A stretch of DNA of 11,745 nt, taken from positions 1 through 11,745 of the forward strand of contig CANHWS010000088.1 of NCBI GenBank assembly GCA_947464365.1. Direction: 5' to 3'. The position numbers and the translations under genes are program-made. The notes under the pieces were generated by a model. It saw nothing but the letters and a program-made list of their open reading frames with translations. It was not told where the DNA came from and did no database searches. Shown piece by piece: positions 1 to 7,337 of this stretch (the first letter of the stretch is position 1; each line of letters starts with the position of its first letter). The stretch is from Cytophagaceae bacterium. Its GTDB lineage: Bacteria > Bacteroidota > Bacteroidia > Cytophagales > Flexibacteraceae.

Positions 1-119
1 GTATATACATCGTAAGAAATCATGAGTCATCAATACTCGAAGAGGCGTTTGCATATATCAATAATGAAATTGCAAAACATTTTCCCATCATTAATACAGT
101 GTATAATCCATATAAGTAG
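1..119 (+). CDS. C-terminal end of an unknown protein (5' partial)
   Basis: The frame that begins at base 3 is open from the window edge to a TAG at 117-119 and gives about 38 residues ending in NTVYNPYK. The residue mix (Glu/Ala/Ile helix-like stretch, then a Pro/Tyr tail) looks like a real protein C-terminus. It is too short to assign to a family. The start and most of the gene lie upstream of the window. It sits in AT-rich DNA next to an RHS remnant, so it may belong to the same accessory region. That link is only inferred. Confidence 0.5.
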   Translation, partial: IYIVRNHESSILEEAFAYINNEIAKHFPIINTVYNPYK

Positions 120-597
120 CAGGTGCTAAGTATTGGAAAAAATTCATAATTGGGTACCTAATTTTTATTATTGCTTTTGTGTACTGCAGGGTTGCTTTTG
201 TTGTCTAAACTATAATAATTCAAGGGTATTTATGTGTGGAAATATCGTATACCAGTTAAGCGGCTTAAATGCGCTAATTTATTGAGATTAATATTTATTT
301 AAATTTAGCAGCAGAAAAAAATATCAATATATCATAAGTGTAGATTTTGATCGCTGTTGTTTAATACTTCAAAGGTATTGATTTAGCAATACAAACCTTC
401 TATTTTCTATCAGTATCTCTTTTAATGATGTTAGGTGTGAATGTTATCAGCAACTTTTAGATCAAAAGGACCCTCTACTACCGCTTCTGATGCTGGGTGG
501 ATGTGACCGGCTGCCTTCGCCTGCTGTTTAAGCTGGAAGGTGTGCGACTATGGCCCCGAGATTGTAACCATTAGTACCCCCGGCACCAACTCCAGCA
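120..597. other. AT-rich gene-free stretch
   Basis: About 480 bases with frequent stops and no convincing reading frame on the + strand. The first 350 bases are very AT-rich. From about 475 the composition becomes more GC-rich, which may be the start of the decayed RHS sequence that becomes recognisable by protein motif after 660. No tRNA-like fold, no tandem repeat and no clear promoter was seen. Confidence 0.5.
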
Positions 598-816
598 TTG
601 GCCGCAAATGGCATGATGTATCTGAAGGATTTTGTTTTGGAGGAGGAGTGCAGTATCTTGGCTCTCGTGAGGCTGAACAACACACCATATCGCTATCTCT
701 ATAACGGCAAGGAATACCTTAGCGGGGTCAGGGTTGGAGGGTATGATTATGGTGCACGGCTTTATAACAGGCAAAGTTGGAGGTTTTCAAGTAAATTTAA
801 TCAATCCCATGCCTGA
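598..816 (+). pseudogene. RHS repeat-associated core remnant
   Basis: The translation from about 680 contains YRYLYNGKE, then GYDYGARLYN. These are the two hallmark strings of the RHS-associated core domain, which in complete proteins reads like YNGKEL...YDYGARxYDPxxGRW. In a complete protein this core follows a large repeat shell and precedes a variable C-terminal toxin. Here the large N-terminal part is missing, and stops interrupt this frame just upstream. The conserved end of the core (DPxxGRW) is degraded to NRQSWRF, and a stop follows about 12 residues later, so no toxin domain remains. The first half of the open frame (598-680) does not resemble RHS and may be out of frame. The TTG at 598 is only where the open frame can begin, not a likely start. 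I read it as a broken fragment of an RHS polymorphic toxin gene. Confidence 0.7.
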
Positions 817-849
817 ATCATACTTTTTACCTCCCAAACAATTAGGTAT

Positions 850-1167
850 ATGAAAATCGAAGAAAGTAATTTTGGAAAATTTAATATCTCCCAATTAGAA
901 ATACTTCCAAATGGGAATTATCTAGCCATAATTTATCCTAAATTTAGGCTAGAGGTTTTTAACAATAACTTATTTATGTTAAACTCAAGTTGGGAGGTTA
1001 TTTGGCAACTCCGACAGGAGGATTACAATCTCAACTGGTCCAAATTACCAAATACAATAACATTTTTTAAAATTGTTGGTCCATACATTATTGCAAATGT
1101 ATTTTCTGGCATCGAACTTACAATAGATTTTAATGGTAAGATTGTTTCACATCAGTTTATTAAGTAG
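850..1167 (+). CDS. small hypothetical protein, possible orphan RHS immunity protein
   Basis: An open frame of 105 residues with ATG start at 850, 33 bases after the RHS remnant stop. It has no signal peptide and no long hydrophobic segment, so it is probably cytoplasmic. The sequence is rich in Asn, Ile, Phe and Trp. Its second half (WSKLPN...VGPYIIANVFSG...TIDFNGKIVSHQF) has the alternating beta-strand look of small proteins found behind RHS toxins: a short strand, a Gly-Pro turn, a strand ending near a Ser-Gly, then a 'D-x-NGKIV' turn. From what is seen I cannot name a family. Its position directly after a truncated RHS core is the normal place for an immunity gene, so it may be an orphan immunity gene whose toxin has been lost. 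This role is inferred from position. Base composition is AT-rich like its surroundings. Confidence 0.55.
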   Translation: MKIEESNFGKFNISQLEILPNGNYLAIIYPKFRLEVFNNNLFMLNSSWEVIWQLRQEDYNLNWSKLPNTITFFKIVGPYIIANVFSGIELTIDFNGKIVSHQFIK

Positions 1168-1231
1168 GCAACCTTACTAGTGTAAAAAAGGCTTAGATAA
1201 ATTCACCGTTGACCAATGGAACCAAAAAGGC

Positions 1232-1238
1232 AAGGAGG
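1232..1238 (+). promoter_or_regulatory. Shine-Dalgarno sequence that decides the start at 1249
   Basis: AAGGAGG lies 10 bases before the ATG at 1249 and within the frame that could start at the ATG at 1216. The strong match supports 1249 as the true start. That start also places a hydrophobic signal directly at the N-terminus. Confidence 0.6.
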
Positions 1239-1248
1239 GCTTCTAAAA

Positions 1249-1719
1249 ATGAGAATAATTGCTTTCATAGGTATTGCTTTGCTGTATCTACTTTCATCTT
1301 GTGAAAGAGGAGAGCATGAAATTATTGTTGTACCCGAAAACTACAAAGGTCACTTCGTGGTAATTTTCAATGTCAAAACCGGAAAACCTCCTAAATATAG
1401 CGGAAGAACGAGGATCTATGAAATACCATCAAACGGAATTTTAAAAACACAATTTTCTGGCAACTATGGCTGGTTAGATTATGCAGAATTTTATCGTGGA
1501 AATATCACTGCAAGTAATCGATTACCAATTTCGTTTGAACTCAAGAGAGTCCCTGATTACCTAATTGTTGGGGTGATGGGTTCAACAGGTATCCAACGAA
1601 AGGATTTAATAGGCAATGATCTTTATGAGTACGCTGAATTCTATATTGGTACAAGATTAGAAATAGACTCTTTACGCCAAGTATCTGAACAAACTGATAT
1701 TACCCGTTTAGCAAAGTAA
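1249..1719 (+). CDS. lipoprotein, DUF6843-like
   Basis: From the ATG at 1249 the protein is 156 residues. It starts with a lipoprotein signal: basic residue at 2, hydrophobic stretch 3-15, lipobox LSSC with Cys at 18. It is therefore expected to be lipidated and anchored in the outer or inner membrane. After the Cys, residues 24-74 read IIVVPENYKGHFVVIFNV, then a Gly/Lys/Pro loop, then YEIPSNGILKTQF. This pattern (a VPxxYxG strand followed by IPxNGILxT) matches my recollection of the DUF6843 family of Bacteroidota lipoproteins, whose function is unknown. The in-frame ATG at 1216 would add 11 polar residues before the signal and is less likely. It follows the possible immunity gene by 81 bases on the same strand and shares its AT-rich composition, so both may belong to the same accessory block. 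No function is assigned. Confidence 0.75.
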   Translation: MRIIAFIGIALLYLLSSCERGEHEIIVVPENYKGHFVVIFNVKTGKPPKYSGRTRIYEIPSNGILKTQFSGNYGWLDYAEFYRGNITASNRLPISFELKRVPDYLIVGVMGSTGIQRKDLIGNDLYEYAEFYIGTRLEIDSLRQVSEQTDITRLAK

Positions 1720-2185
1720 TAGTCAATTTAGCAACAAACTACCTTCAACCTAAACCATTCATGCGTATTTACAACAAACCTATTTTTATTAATCCTACAA
1801 TTTAAATCTAGCTTAGGGAGTATTGACAATGGCTAAAGATAGGATCTCATGTTGGTATTTTGGAACTATCTAATTCTACCTCTATCTTGCTTGGCCAATA
1901 ATCTATATTGTGTCCACAATGCCCTAAAATACACTGCTTAGCACCCATCTAAGGTGCCATCCAGCAAAACCTTACACCTCTTCAACCTCCAAGACGCCAT
2001 CCTTGTGATTATGCTGGGTTCGTATGGTATGTGCAACCCTTGGGTCAAACCCATCCACCAAAACCTAAATGACGGTACTGGAATCCACATCCTTGCACCT
2101 GCCTCTTGCACGCCTTACGACGGTTCAAGTACAGCTCTAGGGTAATCACTTCTTTCAATGACTAGCCCCCCCAAAAAAATCAAAA
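1720..2185. other. gene-free stretch with one short palindrome
   Basis: About 465 bases between two lipoprotein genes. The first part is AT-rich. From about 1930 the + strand becomes notably C-rich and the overall GC rises, so the change in composition between the accessory block and the rest of the window falls here. A 63-codon open frame (1954-2145) starts with GTG and has no recognisable motif, and the opposite strand also stays open for about 50 codons in the same place, so neither is called. The palindrome at 1907-1920 is listed separately. Confidence 0.5.
1907..1920. repeat. short palindrome ATTGTG-TC-CACAAT
   Basis: Perfect 6-base arms separated by 2 bases. It has the size and symmetry of a dimeric regulator site but lies about 265 bases before the next gene, and no promoter element was recognised beside it. 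It may be chance. Confidence 0.25.
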
Positions 2186-2575
2186 ATGTCAAAAATCACC
2201 TACGCTCTTCTCCTACTTCTGTGCTTGGCCTTAGCTGGGTGCGCAGACCAACCAACTACGCCCCCAAGACCTGCTGGGTTACCAAAGGCAGCTAAATGGT
2301 ATGGAGGTAGCGATGGCGGCGTCTGGATTGAAATACATGCAAGACCCAACAATAAATACTACGCAAGAATATATATAGACTGGTCTGGAAAATTATGGCA
2401 GGAAGGGGTGTTTGTCCTTGATAAGGCCTGTGCAGCTAAACTTAAACCAAATGAAATTGAGACGAAAATCGCTTACTTTGATGGCGGGGCGATTTTTCTT
2501 GAAAGAAAAGATGGGGAAGCACCTTGTTCATTGGAACCTGTAAAGGTTAGAAATCTTATTCTTGAGGAAGAATAG
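2186..2575 (+). CDS. small hypothetical lipoprotein
   Basis: The protein is 129 residues from the ATG at 2186. Residues 1-18 form a typical lipoprotein signal (Lys3, a run of Leu/Ala, lipobox LAGC) with the lipidated Cys at 19, followed by a Pro/Thr-rich linker (PTTPPRPAG) that would tether a globular part to the membrane. The globular part begins near 37 and has a Trp-Tyr-Gly-Gly start, alternating strands, and two further Cys (in DKACAAK and EAPCSLE) that could form a disulphide in the periplasm or at the cell surface. I do not recognise a family. A short A-rich run (CCCAAAAAAATCAAAA) precedes the start, as is common for Bacteroidota translation starts. It is flanked by gene-poor DNA on both sides and appears to be a single transcription unit. 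Confidence 0.7.
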   Translation: MSKITYALLLLLCLALAGCADQPTTPPRPAGLPKAAKWYGGSDGGVWIEIHARPNNKYYARIYIDWSGKLWQEGVFVLDKACAAKLKPNEIETKIAYFDGGAIFLERKDGEAPCSLEPVKVRNLILEEE

Positions 2576-2801
2576 GCTTCTTTATTACACAGCCCTTCCG
2601 TTAGGACGATGGTGGAGCCATAACCGATCCATTGGCTTATCGACGACTTTGATGGATTACACGCCCGTAAACCAGTGTAACGGACCTAGTTGCTTATCAC
2701 CCATCCCCGTAACATGAGTCATATTGCAGGTTTTCGGCATTATTATTGGGATCTGGTTCGTGTCCATCCTCATGCGACCGCCTTACCTATACCCACTCCA
2801 C

Positions 2802-3704
2802 ATGACTACCATCACCCTCACAGGCAGCTCAGGGCTTGTCGGTAGCAATACCCTCAAGGCCTTGATCCCCATTCTTGACAGCCAGCCTGAGACCAAGGTG
2901 CGGCTGGCAGATCGTAACCTCAAGGCCAATGCGCTCAACGGTCAGCGGATGAATATGTCCTTCGTCAAGTTTGACTTTGAGGACCCCAGTACCTGGGCAT
3001 CTGCGCTAGAAGGCACCACAACGTTGTTCCTGCTGCGGCCACCACAGATAGCGGATGTCAAGGCTGTTTTTAATCCATTGATGGAGGTCATCAAAGTGGC
3101 TGGTATAAAGCATATTGTTTTCCTGTCTGTGCAGGGTGCTCCTGAAACTTCCATTATTCCGCATCATAAGATCGAAAAGTTGATTGTCAATAGCGGCATC
3201 CCTTACACCTTCTTGCGGTCTGCCTATTTTATGCAGAACTTTTTGGGCAACCTGCGCAAGGATTTGGTAGAGTCTCGGCAGATTTATGTTCCTGCTGGTT
3301 CAACACCAATTAGCCTTATTGATGTGCAGGATTTAGGTGAGGTGGCTGCCAAAGTGCTTGCACATCCAGACCAATACCTTAACCTAGGGTTTGACCTGAC
3401 TAGTGACCAGCGGCTGACCTTTGGACAGATGGCCAACATCATTAGCAAGCAGACAGGTCAATACATCAGGTACCACAATGCCTGGTTGTTGCCATTTATC
3501 TTGCAAAGGCTTATTCAGTCAGACTCGTTTGGGCTGTCCCTGGTGATGGCATTGTTGCATTATGCACCCCGCTGGCGAGCCCCTTCGCCCCTTACAGATG
3601 AGGTCCTTAGGATAACCGGGCATGCCCCTACCACCTTCGAGCAGTTTGCACGGCGGGACCTCAAGTTTGTCTTTGATGGGAGCCCCAAACACCCTTCCAT
3701 CTAG
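2802..3704 (+). CDS. NmrA-like NAD(P)-binding atypical short-chain dehydrogenase
   Basis: From the ATG at 2802 the protein is 300 residues. It opens with the strand MTTITLTGSSGLVG, a GxxGxxG dinucleotide-binding loop at 8-14, and continues with the usual SDR features: an acidic/basic strand end (VRLADRNL, 33-40), FDFEDP (58-62) and the FLSVQGAPE strand (108-115). The segment HHKIEKLIVNSG then YTFLRSAYFMQNF (121-147) is typical of NmrA/NAD(P)H:quinone-reductase-type proteins, which lack the classical Tyr-x-x-x-Lys pair and act as redox sensors or reductases. The C-terminal half (205-290) is less conserved and would carry substrate specificity. A TTG at 2724 would add 26 residues before the Rossmann strand and is unlikely, because the family begins directly with the nucleotide-binding strand. 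Neighbours do not suggest a pathway, and the substrate is unknown. Confidence 0.8.
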   Translation: MTTITLTGSSGLVGSNTLKALIPILDSQPETKVRLADRNLKANALNGQRMNMSFVKFDFEDPSTWASALEGTTTLFLLRPPQIADVKAVFNPLMEVIKVAGIKHIVFLSVQGAPETSIIPHHKIEKLIVNSGIPYTFLRSAYFMQNFLGNLRKDLVESRQIYVPAGSTPISLIDVQDLGEVAAKVLAHPDQYLNLGFDLTSDQRLTFGQMANIISKQTGQYIRYHNAWLLPFILQRLIQSDSFGLSLVMALLHYAPRWRAPSPLTDEVLRITGHAPTTFEQFARRDLKFVFDGSPKHPSI

Positions 3705-3778
3705 CTTAGTTCTCTAAATATGGTGTTTTATCTAAGCCCCAAAAACGACCGATCATCCTACCAGAAGGGCCTATCCTA

Positions 3779-3801
3779 ATTGATTATTTTATTTGATCAA
3801 T
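3779..3801. repeat. inverted repeat ATTGAT...ATCAAT upstream of the ABC operon
   Basis: Six-base arms at 3779-3784 and 3796-3801 enclose an 11-base AT-rich loop. It lies about 35 bases upstream of the likely -7 element of the ABC transporter genes, so it could be an operator or a weak terminator for the gene before it. Its GC content is too low for a strong terminator. Confidence 0.25.
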
Positions 3802-3815
3802 CCTATTGGGTTATC

Positions 3816-3843
3816 TTGCCCACATTACAACCGTATAGGTTTG
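3816..3843 (+). promoter_or_regulatory. likely Bacteroidota promoter of the ABC operon
   Basis: TAGGTTTG at 3836-3843 matches the Bacteroidota -7 consensus TAnnTTTG. A TTG at 3816-3818 lies 17 bases upstream as a possible -33 element. Transcription would begin near 3850, leaving a leader of roughly 20 bases before the ATG at 3869. This short leader is like the one seen at kdsA in this window. Confidence 0.6.
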
Positions 3844-3868
3844 TTCCTTTTACCCGTCTCGCTGCCCA

Positions 3869-4633
3869 ATGCCCACCACGCCACTGCTCCAAATTTCGTC
3901 CGTGACTAAGGCCTTTGAGGGCAACGTCGCTGTTAATGATGTCAGCCTCACGCTTATGGAAGGACAAGTGCTGGGTCTGCTAGGTCCCAACGGCTGTGGC
4001 AAATCCACCTTGTTCAAGATTGTGCTGGGCTTGTTGCTGCCAGACAGCGGCACCGTAACCATTAAGGGTAATACGGATGCAGATCAGTACCGTAAGCAGC
4101 TATCGGTGGCATTGGATGATCATTATTTTGACCCCAACCTCAGCGGCATGGCCAACCTACGGGCGACTGCCGTCATCAAAGGTTGTACAGAGGCAGACTT
4201 CGGCCCCTGGATCGATGCCCTAGATATGCGCCCTGCTATGGGCAAAGATGTCGGTAAGTATAGCTTCGGGATGCGGAAACGGCTTAGCCTCATCGCTGCC
4301 CTGATGAAACCCGCTGACCTCTATATCCTGGACGAGCCAGGCAATGGCCTTGATATCCCAGGCATTGTGTTGGTTCGGCAGATCATTCAAGACCTCAAAT
4401 CCAAGGGCAAAACCGTTATCCTGAGCAGTCACCTGCTCGGCGATGTAGAGCGGAGCTGTACCCATGTCGGGCTCATGAACCAAGGCAAGTTGTTCGAGTA
4501 TGGCCTGATGCAAGACGTCGTTGGCGAGTTCGCCTCCCTCGAAGATAGTTTCATGGCCAAACTGGCTGGGCCAGGCACGGGGCGTCCTCTACCTTTTGGA
4601 GACGTGGGTATGCCGCCATTGCCTACGGCCTAA
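3869..4633 (+). CDS. ABC transporter ATP-binding protein
   Basis: A 254-residue nucleotide-binding domain. Walker A is GPNGCGKST (39-47). The Walker B segment is LYILDEP (151-157) with catalytic Glu156, the D-loop is GNGLDIPG (158-165) and the switch His is in SSHLL (His188). The signature loop reads YSFGMRKRL (131-139) in place of LSGGQ, as in the 'YSxGMxxRL' class of ABC-2 type exporters. The Q-loop position carries Asp rather than Gln (ALDDHYFDPNL). The last 25 residues are Gly/Pro-rich and probably flexible. It is followed after 82 bases by a six-helix membrane protein and the two should form a transporter in the cytoplasmic membrane. The substrate cannot be told from sequence; export of a small molecule, lipid or peptide is the family norm. 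Confidence 0.9.
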   Translation: MPTTPLLQISSVTKAFEGNVAVNDVSLTLMEGQVLGLLGPNGCGKSTLFKIVLGLLLPDSGTVTIKGNTDADQYRKQLSVALDDHYFDPNLSGMANLRATAVIKGCTEADFGPWIDALDMRPAMGKDVGKYSFGMRKRLSLIAALMKPADLYILDEPGNGLDIPGIVLVRQIIQDLKSKGKTVILSSHLLGDVERSCTHVGLMNQGKLFEYGLMQDVVGEFASLEDSFMAKLAGPGTGRPLPFGDVGMPPLPTA

Positions 4634-4715
4634 TCGTTCCGTATTCTACCGGCTAAGCACCTAAACCGTTTACAAGATTCACTATCGACCAATAGCTCCC
4701 TACCCATCCTGACGA

Positions 4716-5477
4716 ATGACAACTGCACCCAACATGCCAAACGCAATCGCCCAATACTGGCAGCTAGAAAAGCTCCAGTTCAAAAGCCGCCGGTTCATGA
4801 TCAGCCTACTGATTCAGGCCTTGCTTTGGGTTTTGGTTGCGTTTACCAACCTGTTGCCTGGTTTCATGGATACACCTAAGGATGCCTCTGCGCTTGAGGC
4901 CCTAGGTACGGGGATGGCCGGACTGGTGCCTGAGATGAGTTTTGCAGGTATTGCTTTGTTGTTCTTCATAACCGAACAGATTGGCTTTTGGCAAAAGGGC
5001 ATTTTCCGTCGGTACCTGATTGATGGGTTCACTAGGGCAGACATCCTGGGCTATCAATTGCTGAGCCTTGGCCTGCGCTTTTTGATTTCGGTTAGCCTAG
5101 GGCTGTTGGTCTATGTGTCCCTTGGGTTCGTGATGATACCGAGTGTCATGCCTGAGGTCTTGGGGGCTGTGGACTGGACCTTCCTGTTATTTCTGACGGC
5201 GGGGTTTGTGGCTAAGGGCCTGTTGGTGCTATTGCTCATCAACCTGATCCAGAAGTTCTATGTCATCTTGGCCTTCATGGGCTGGATGTTGCTAGAAAAC
5301 ATCTTGGGCAACTGGAAGCCCGAGCTGAATGATTGGCTGCCGTACGAACTGGCAGATCGCATCACCGATATGGCACAGGGATCAACTTGGCATTGGTACC
5401 AACCGGTGTGGCTGGGTGCGATCATGGTTGGGGTTATCTTTGGCCTTCTGACCCTGGCGCGTAAACGCGCCTACTAG
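4716..5477 (+). CDS. ABC-2 type membrane permease
   Basis: A 253-residue integral membrane protein with about six hydrophobic segments (roughly 28-48, 75-92, 115-140, 153-175, 178-197 and 230-248). The N-terminus (residues 1-27) is polar and basic (QYWQLEKLQFKSRR), which suits a cytoplasmic coupling helix in ABC-2 exporters. The conserved-looking IFRRYLIDGFTRADILGYQL stretch between the second and third helices is the kind of cytoplasmic loop that contacts the ATPase. It starts 82 bases after the ATPase gene on the same strand with no TAnnTTTG element between them, so the two are probably co-transcribed. The protein would act as a dimer, with or without a second permease. Substrate unknown. 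Confidence 0.8.
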   Translation: MTTAPNMPNAIAQYWQLEKLQFKSRRFMISLLIQALLWVLVAFTNLLPGFMDTPKDASALEALGTGMAGLVPEMSFAGIALLFFITEQIGFWQKGIFRRYLIDGFTRADILGYQLLSLGLRFLISVSLGLLVYVSLGFVMIPSVMPEVLGAVDWTFLLFLTAGFVAKGLLVLLLINLIQKFYVILAFMGWMLLENILGNWKPELNDWLPYELADRITDMAQGSTWHWYQPVWLGAIMVGVIFGLLTLARKRAY

Positions 5478-5628
5478 CCAGCATGTCAGTAAGTGTTGCC
5501 TCTCGGCACAGGTCAGCACCGCTCAAATAGGCGATAGGACCATTTGGCAATCCTGTTGCGGCTGCCATCCAGACGGCATTATCCTTGCTATGGCCTAATG
5601 AGGGATGTAATTCCTGTCCCCTACCACT

Positions 5629-6663
5629 ATGTTCCCATTCTTAGGCAAATTACCATTTGGGGCCTCGGCTACCCGTGTGCAGGCATCGCCCAACTACCGA
5701 GAGGGTAGTTTCCAGAACCAAGTGCCAACCCACCTGATGATGGGACCATCTAAGCTCTATGATACGTTGCGGCGTATGGCGACCACCCCAGAGCGCAGTC
5801 CTAAAGTGGCATTGCCCTCCATCAAGCCAGACTATAAGGCCTTTGTCCAGATGGATCAGGCACTGATTTGGTATGGCCATAGCAGCTACCTGATGCGCTA
5901 TGCCAGCAAAACTTGGCTCATAGACCCGGTCTTTAGTGGTAGTGCTTCGCCCATGCCGGGCACCGTCAAGCAGTTTAAGGGTCTCGATATCGTCAGCGTG
6001 CAGGACCTGCCATCGATCGACTATTTGTTGTTGACCCATGATCATTATGATCATCTTGATTACTCCACTGTCAAGCAGCTGATCCCGATTGTAGGCCATA
6101 TCATTTGCCCATTGGGGGTTGATGCCCACCTGCTGAGCTGGGGTGCCACCGAGGCCAAACTCACGGTGTTGGACTGGTATGATTCGGTAGAGCTAGAAAC
6201 CGTGACACTGACAGCCACACCAGCCCGCCACTTTTCGGGCAGGACAACCAAACGGAACCAAAGCCTTTGGGCTAGTTATGTGCTCGAGCGCAAAGAAGAC
6301 AAGACCCGCATCTTCGTTGGTGGGGACTCCGGCTTCGGGCCCCACTTTGAGGCGATTGCCAAACGCTTTGCCCCCTTCAACCTCGCCATTATGGAGTGTG
6401 GCCAGTATGATACCAACTGGCAGCAGATCCATGCCTACCCCGAGGATAGCGCCAAAGGGGCTAGTATCCTGCAAGCTAAAGTGGTGTTGCCTGTTCATTG
6501 GGCTAAGTTTGCCCTTAGTCTGCATAGCTGGAAGGAGCCCATCACCCGTTTCCTGAGCGAGGCAAGCCGCCTAGACCTCAATGTGGCCACACCGCTATTA
6601 GGACAAGCTTTTGACTGGCAGGCCAATGCCATCCCGAACGAGCATTGGTGGCGCAACTACTGA
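5629..6663 (+). CDS. NAPE-PLD-like metallo-beta-lactamase-fold hydrolase
   Basis: A 344-residue protein of the metallo-beta-lactamase superfamily. Metal-binding motif HxHxDH is present as THDHYDHLD (His137, His139, Asp141, His142). The remaining ligands are in PARHFSGR (His201), GGDSGFG (Asp233) and LPVHWAKF (His290). These sets, and the opening strand IWYGHSSYLMRY with IDPVFS (80-103), are those of N-acyl-phosphatidylethanolamine phospholipase D-like and UlaG-like hydrolases, which bind two zinc ions and cut phosphodiester or lactone bonds. There is no clear signal peptide; the first 60 residues form an extension before the fold, as is common in the NAPE-PLD group. The natural substrate is unknown, and a phospholipid-related role is possible from the family only. 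It is followed by the SPOR gene after 65 bases, on the same strand. Confidence 0.85.
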   Translation: MFPFLGKLPFGASATRVQASPNYREGSFQNQVPTHLMMGPSKLYDTLRRMATTPERSPKVALPSIKPDYKAFVQMDQALIWYGHSSYLMRYASKTWLIDPVFSGSASPMPGTVKQFKGLDIVSVQDLPSIDYLLLTHDHYDHLDYSTVKQLIPIVGHIICPLGVDAHLLSWGATEAKLTVLDWYDSVELETVTLTATPARHFSGRTTKRNQSLWASYVLERKEDKTRIFVGGDSGFGPHFEAIAKRFAPFNLAIMECGQYDTNWQQIHAYPEDSAKGASILQAKVVLPVHWAKFALSLHSWKEPITRFLSEASRLDLNVATPLLGQAFDWQANAIPNEHWWRNY

Positions 6664-6702
6664 CCCAGCCCATTTTTTTAATGCTTAATTAGTCTGTTAT
6701 CT

Positions 6703-6710
6703 TGCCTTTG
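6703..6710 (+). promoter_or_regulatory. possible promoter -7 element of the SPOR gene
   Basis: TGCCTTTG differs at one position from TAnnTTTG and ends 18 bases before the ATG at 6729, close to the 19-base gap seen at kdsA. A weaker alternative, TAACTTTA, lies at 6715-6722. No clear -33 TTG at the right distance was found, so this is tentative. Confidence 0.3.
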
Positions 6711-6728
6711 GCCCCTAACTTTACGGGC

Positions 6729-7250
6729 ATGACCTTACCGTTCTGTTTGCTTGAGTCTTTGAAAGCCAAGTCTTTGCTAGTCCTCTGCTGTCTTTGGCTG
6801 CTGAGCCTTAGCCTGCATGCCCAGACCAACGAGAAGATGAAGACCTTCCGGCCCAAGCTAGATGCCAGTCCCGTAACTGAAGAGGTTACCAATACCACCA
6901 CTACAACTAACAATAAGGATAAAGGCCAACGTCAGTTTCGCCTGCAGGATAATGCCCGGCTAGACTCCTTGCTAGATACGCTCCATGCCTATAACGCCCG
7001 CATCAAAGGGGTCACAGGCTATCGCCTATTGGTTTACACAGGTGTGGATCGTGAGCAGGCCATGAAGAGTAAGGAACAACTCTATCGCAACTATCCTGAC
7101 CTTGAGGTTTATGTCACGTTTGTGCAGCCAACCTTTAGGGTTAAGGTTGGAGATTTCCTGAACCGCTATGATGCCCTTCGGGGTGCAGACCGTATCAAGG
7201 GATTGTTCCCCAGTGCCGTTGTGGTAGGGGAGACGGTAAGGGTGCGGTAA
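6729..7250 (+). CDS. secreted SPOR-domain protein
   Basis: From the ATG at 6729 the protein is 173 residues. Residues 12-31 form a Sec signal (KAKSLLVLCCLWLLSLSLHA) with likely cleavage after LHA, so the mature protein is periplasmic or surface-exposed. A Thr/Asn-rich linker (54-63) leads to a SPOR fold at about 96-172: GYRLLVYTG strand, DREQAMKSKEQL helix, VYVTFVQPTFRVKVGDF strands, then a helix and the VVVGETVRV final strand. The 'PxFRVKVGDF' string is the SPOR hallmark in Bacteroidota. SPOR domains bind denuded glycan strands of peptidoglycan, so a cell-wall or division-site role is expected. A TTG at 6702 would add nine residues in front and is less likely. It ends 87 bases before the oppositely oriented phosphatase gene. 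Confidence 0.85.
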   Translation: MTLPFCLLESLKAKSLLVLCCLWLLSLSLHAQTNEKMKTFRPKLDASPVTEEVTNTTTTTNNKDKGQRQFRLQDNARLDSLLDTLHAYNARIKGVTGYRLLVYTGVDREQAMKSKEQLYRNYPDLEVYVTFVQPTFRVKVGDFLNRYDALRGADRIKGLFPSAVVVGETVRVR

Positions 7251-7260
7251 GGAATCTTAC

Positions 7261-7307
7261 GTCTGCATAAGGCCTCATAACAAAAAAGGCCTACCCTAAT
7301 GGCAGAC
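7261..7307. terminator. nested hairpin between convergent genes
   Basis: Outer arms GTCTGC (7261-7266) and GCAGAC (7302-7307) enclose inner arms AGGCCT (7270-7275) and AGGCCT (7287-7292), the latter pairing because AGGCCT is its own complement. The inner loop is A-rich on the + strand. It lies 11 bases after the SPOR stop and about 30 bases after the end of the convergent phosphatase gene, so it is well placed to end transcripts from both sides. No clean U-tract follows in either direction, so efficiency is uncertain. Confidence 0.5.
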
Positions 7308-7337
7308 CTTCAATCAAATGCGATAAAACAGATTTGG

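Noticed and set aside
1954..2145. 63-codon open frame beginning with GTG
   Set aside because: No ribosome binding site, signal or recognisable motif, and the opposite strand is also open over about 50 codons here. Both look like chance frames in C-rich DNA.
2724..2801. Extension of the NmrA-like protein from a TTG start
   Set aside because: The Rossmann strand MTTITLTGSSG starts exactly at the ATG at 2802 as in the family; the added residues do not form a clear signal peptide with a cleavage site.
5650..6129. 159-codon open frame on the - strand
   Set aside because: It is antisense to the metallo-beta-lactamase-fold gene, which has all metal-binding motifs. The antisense peptide has none.
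3810..6706. Eleven-base repeat GTTATCTTGCC at 3810-3820 and 6696-6706 upstream of two genes
   Set aside because: Repeats of this length are expected several times by chance in a window of this size, and the two copies sit at different distances from the promoter-like elements.
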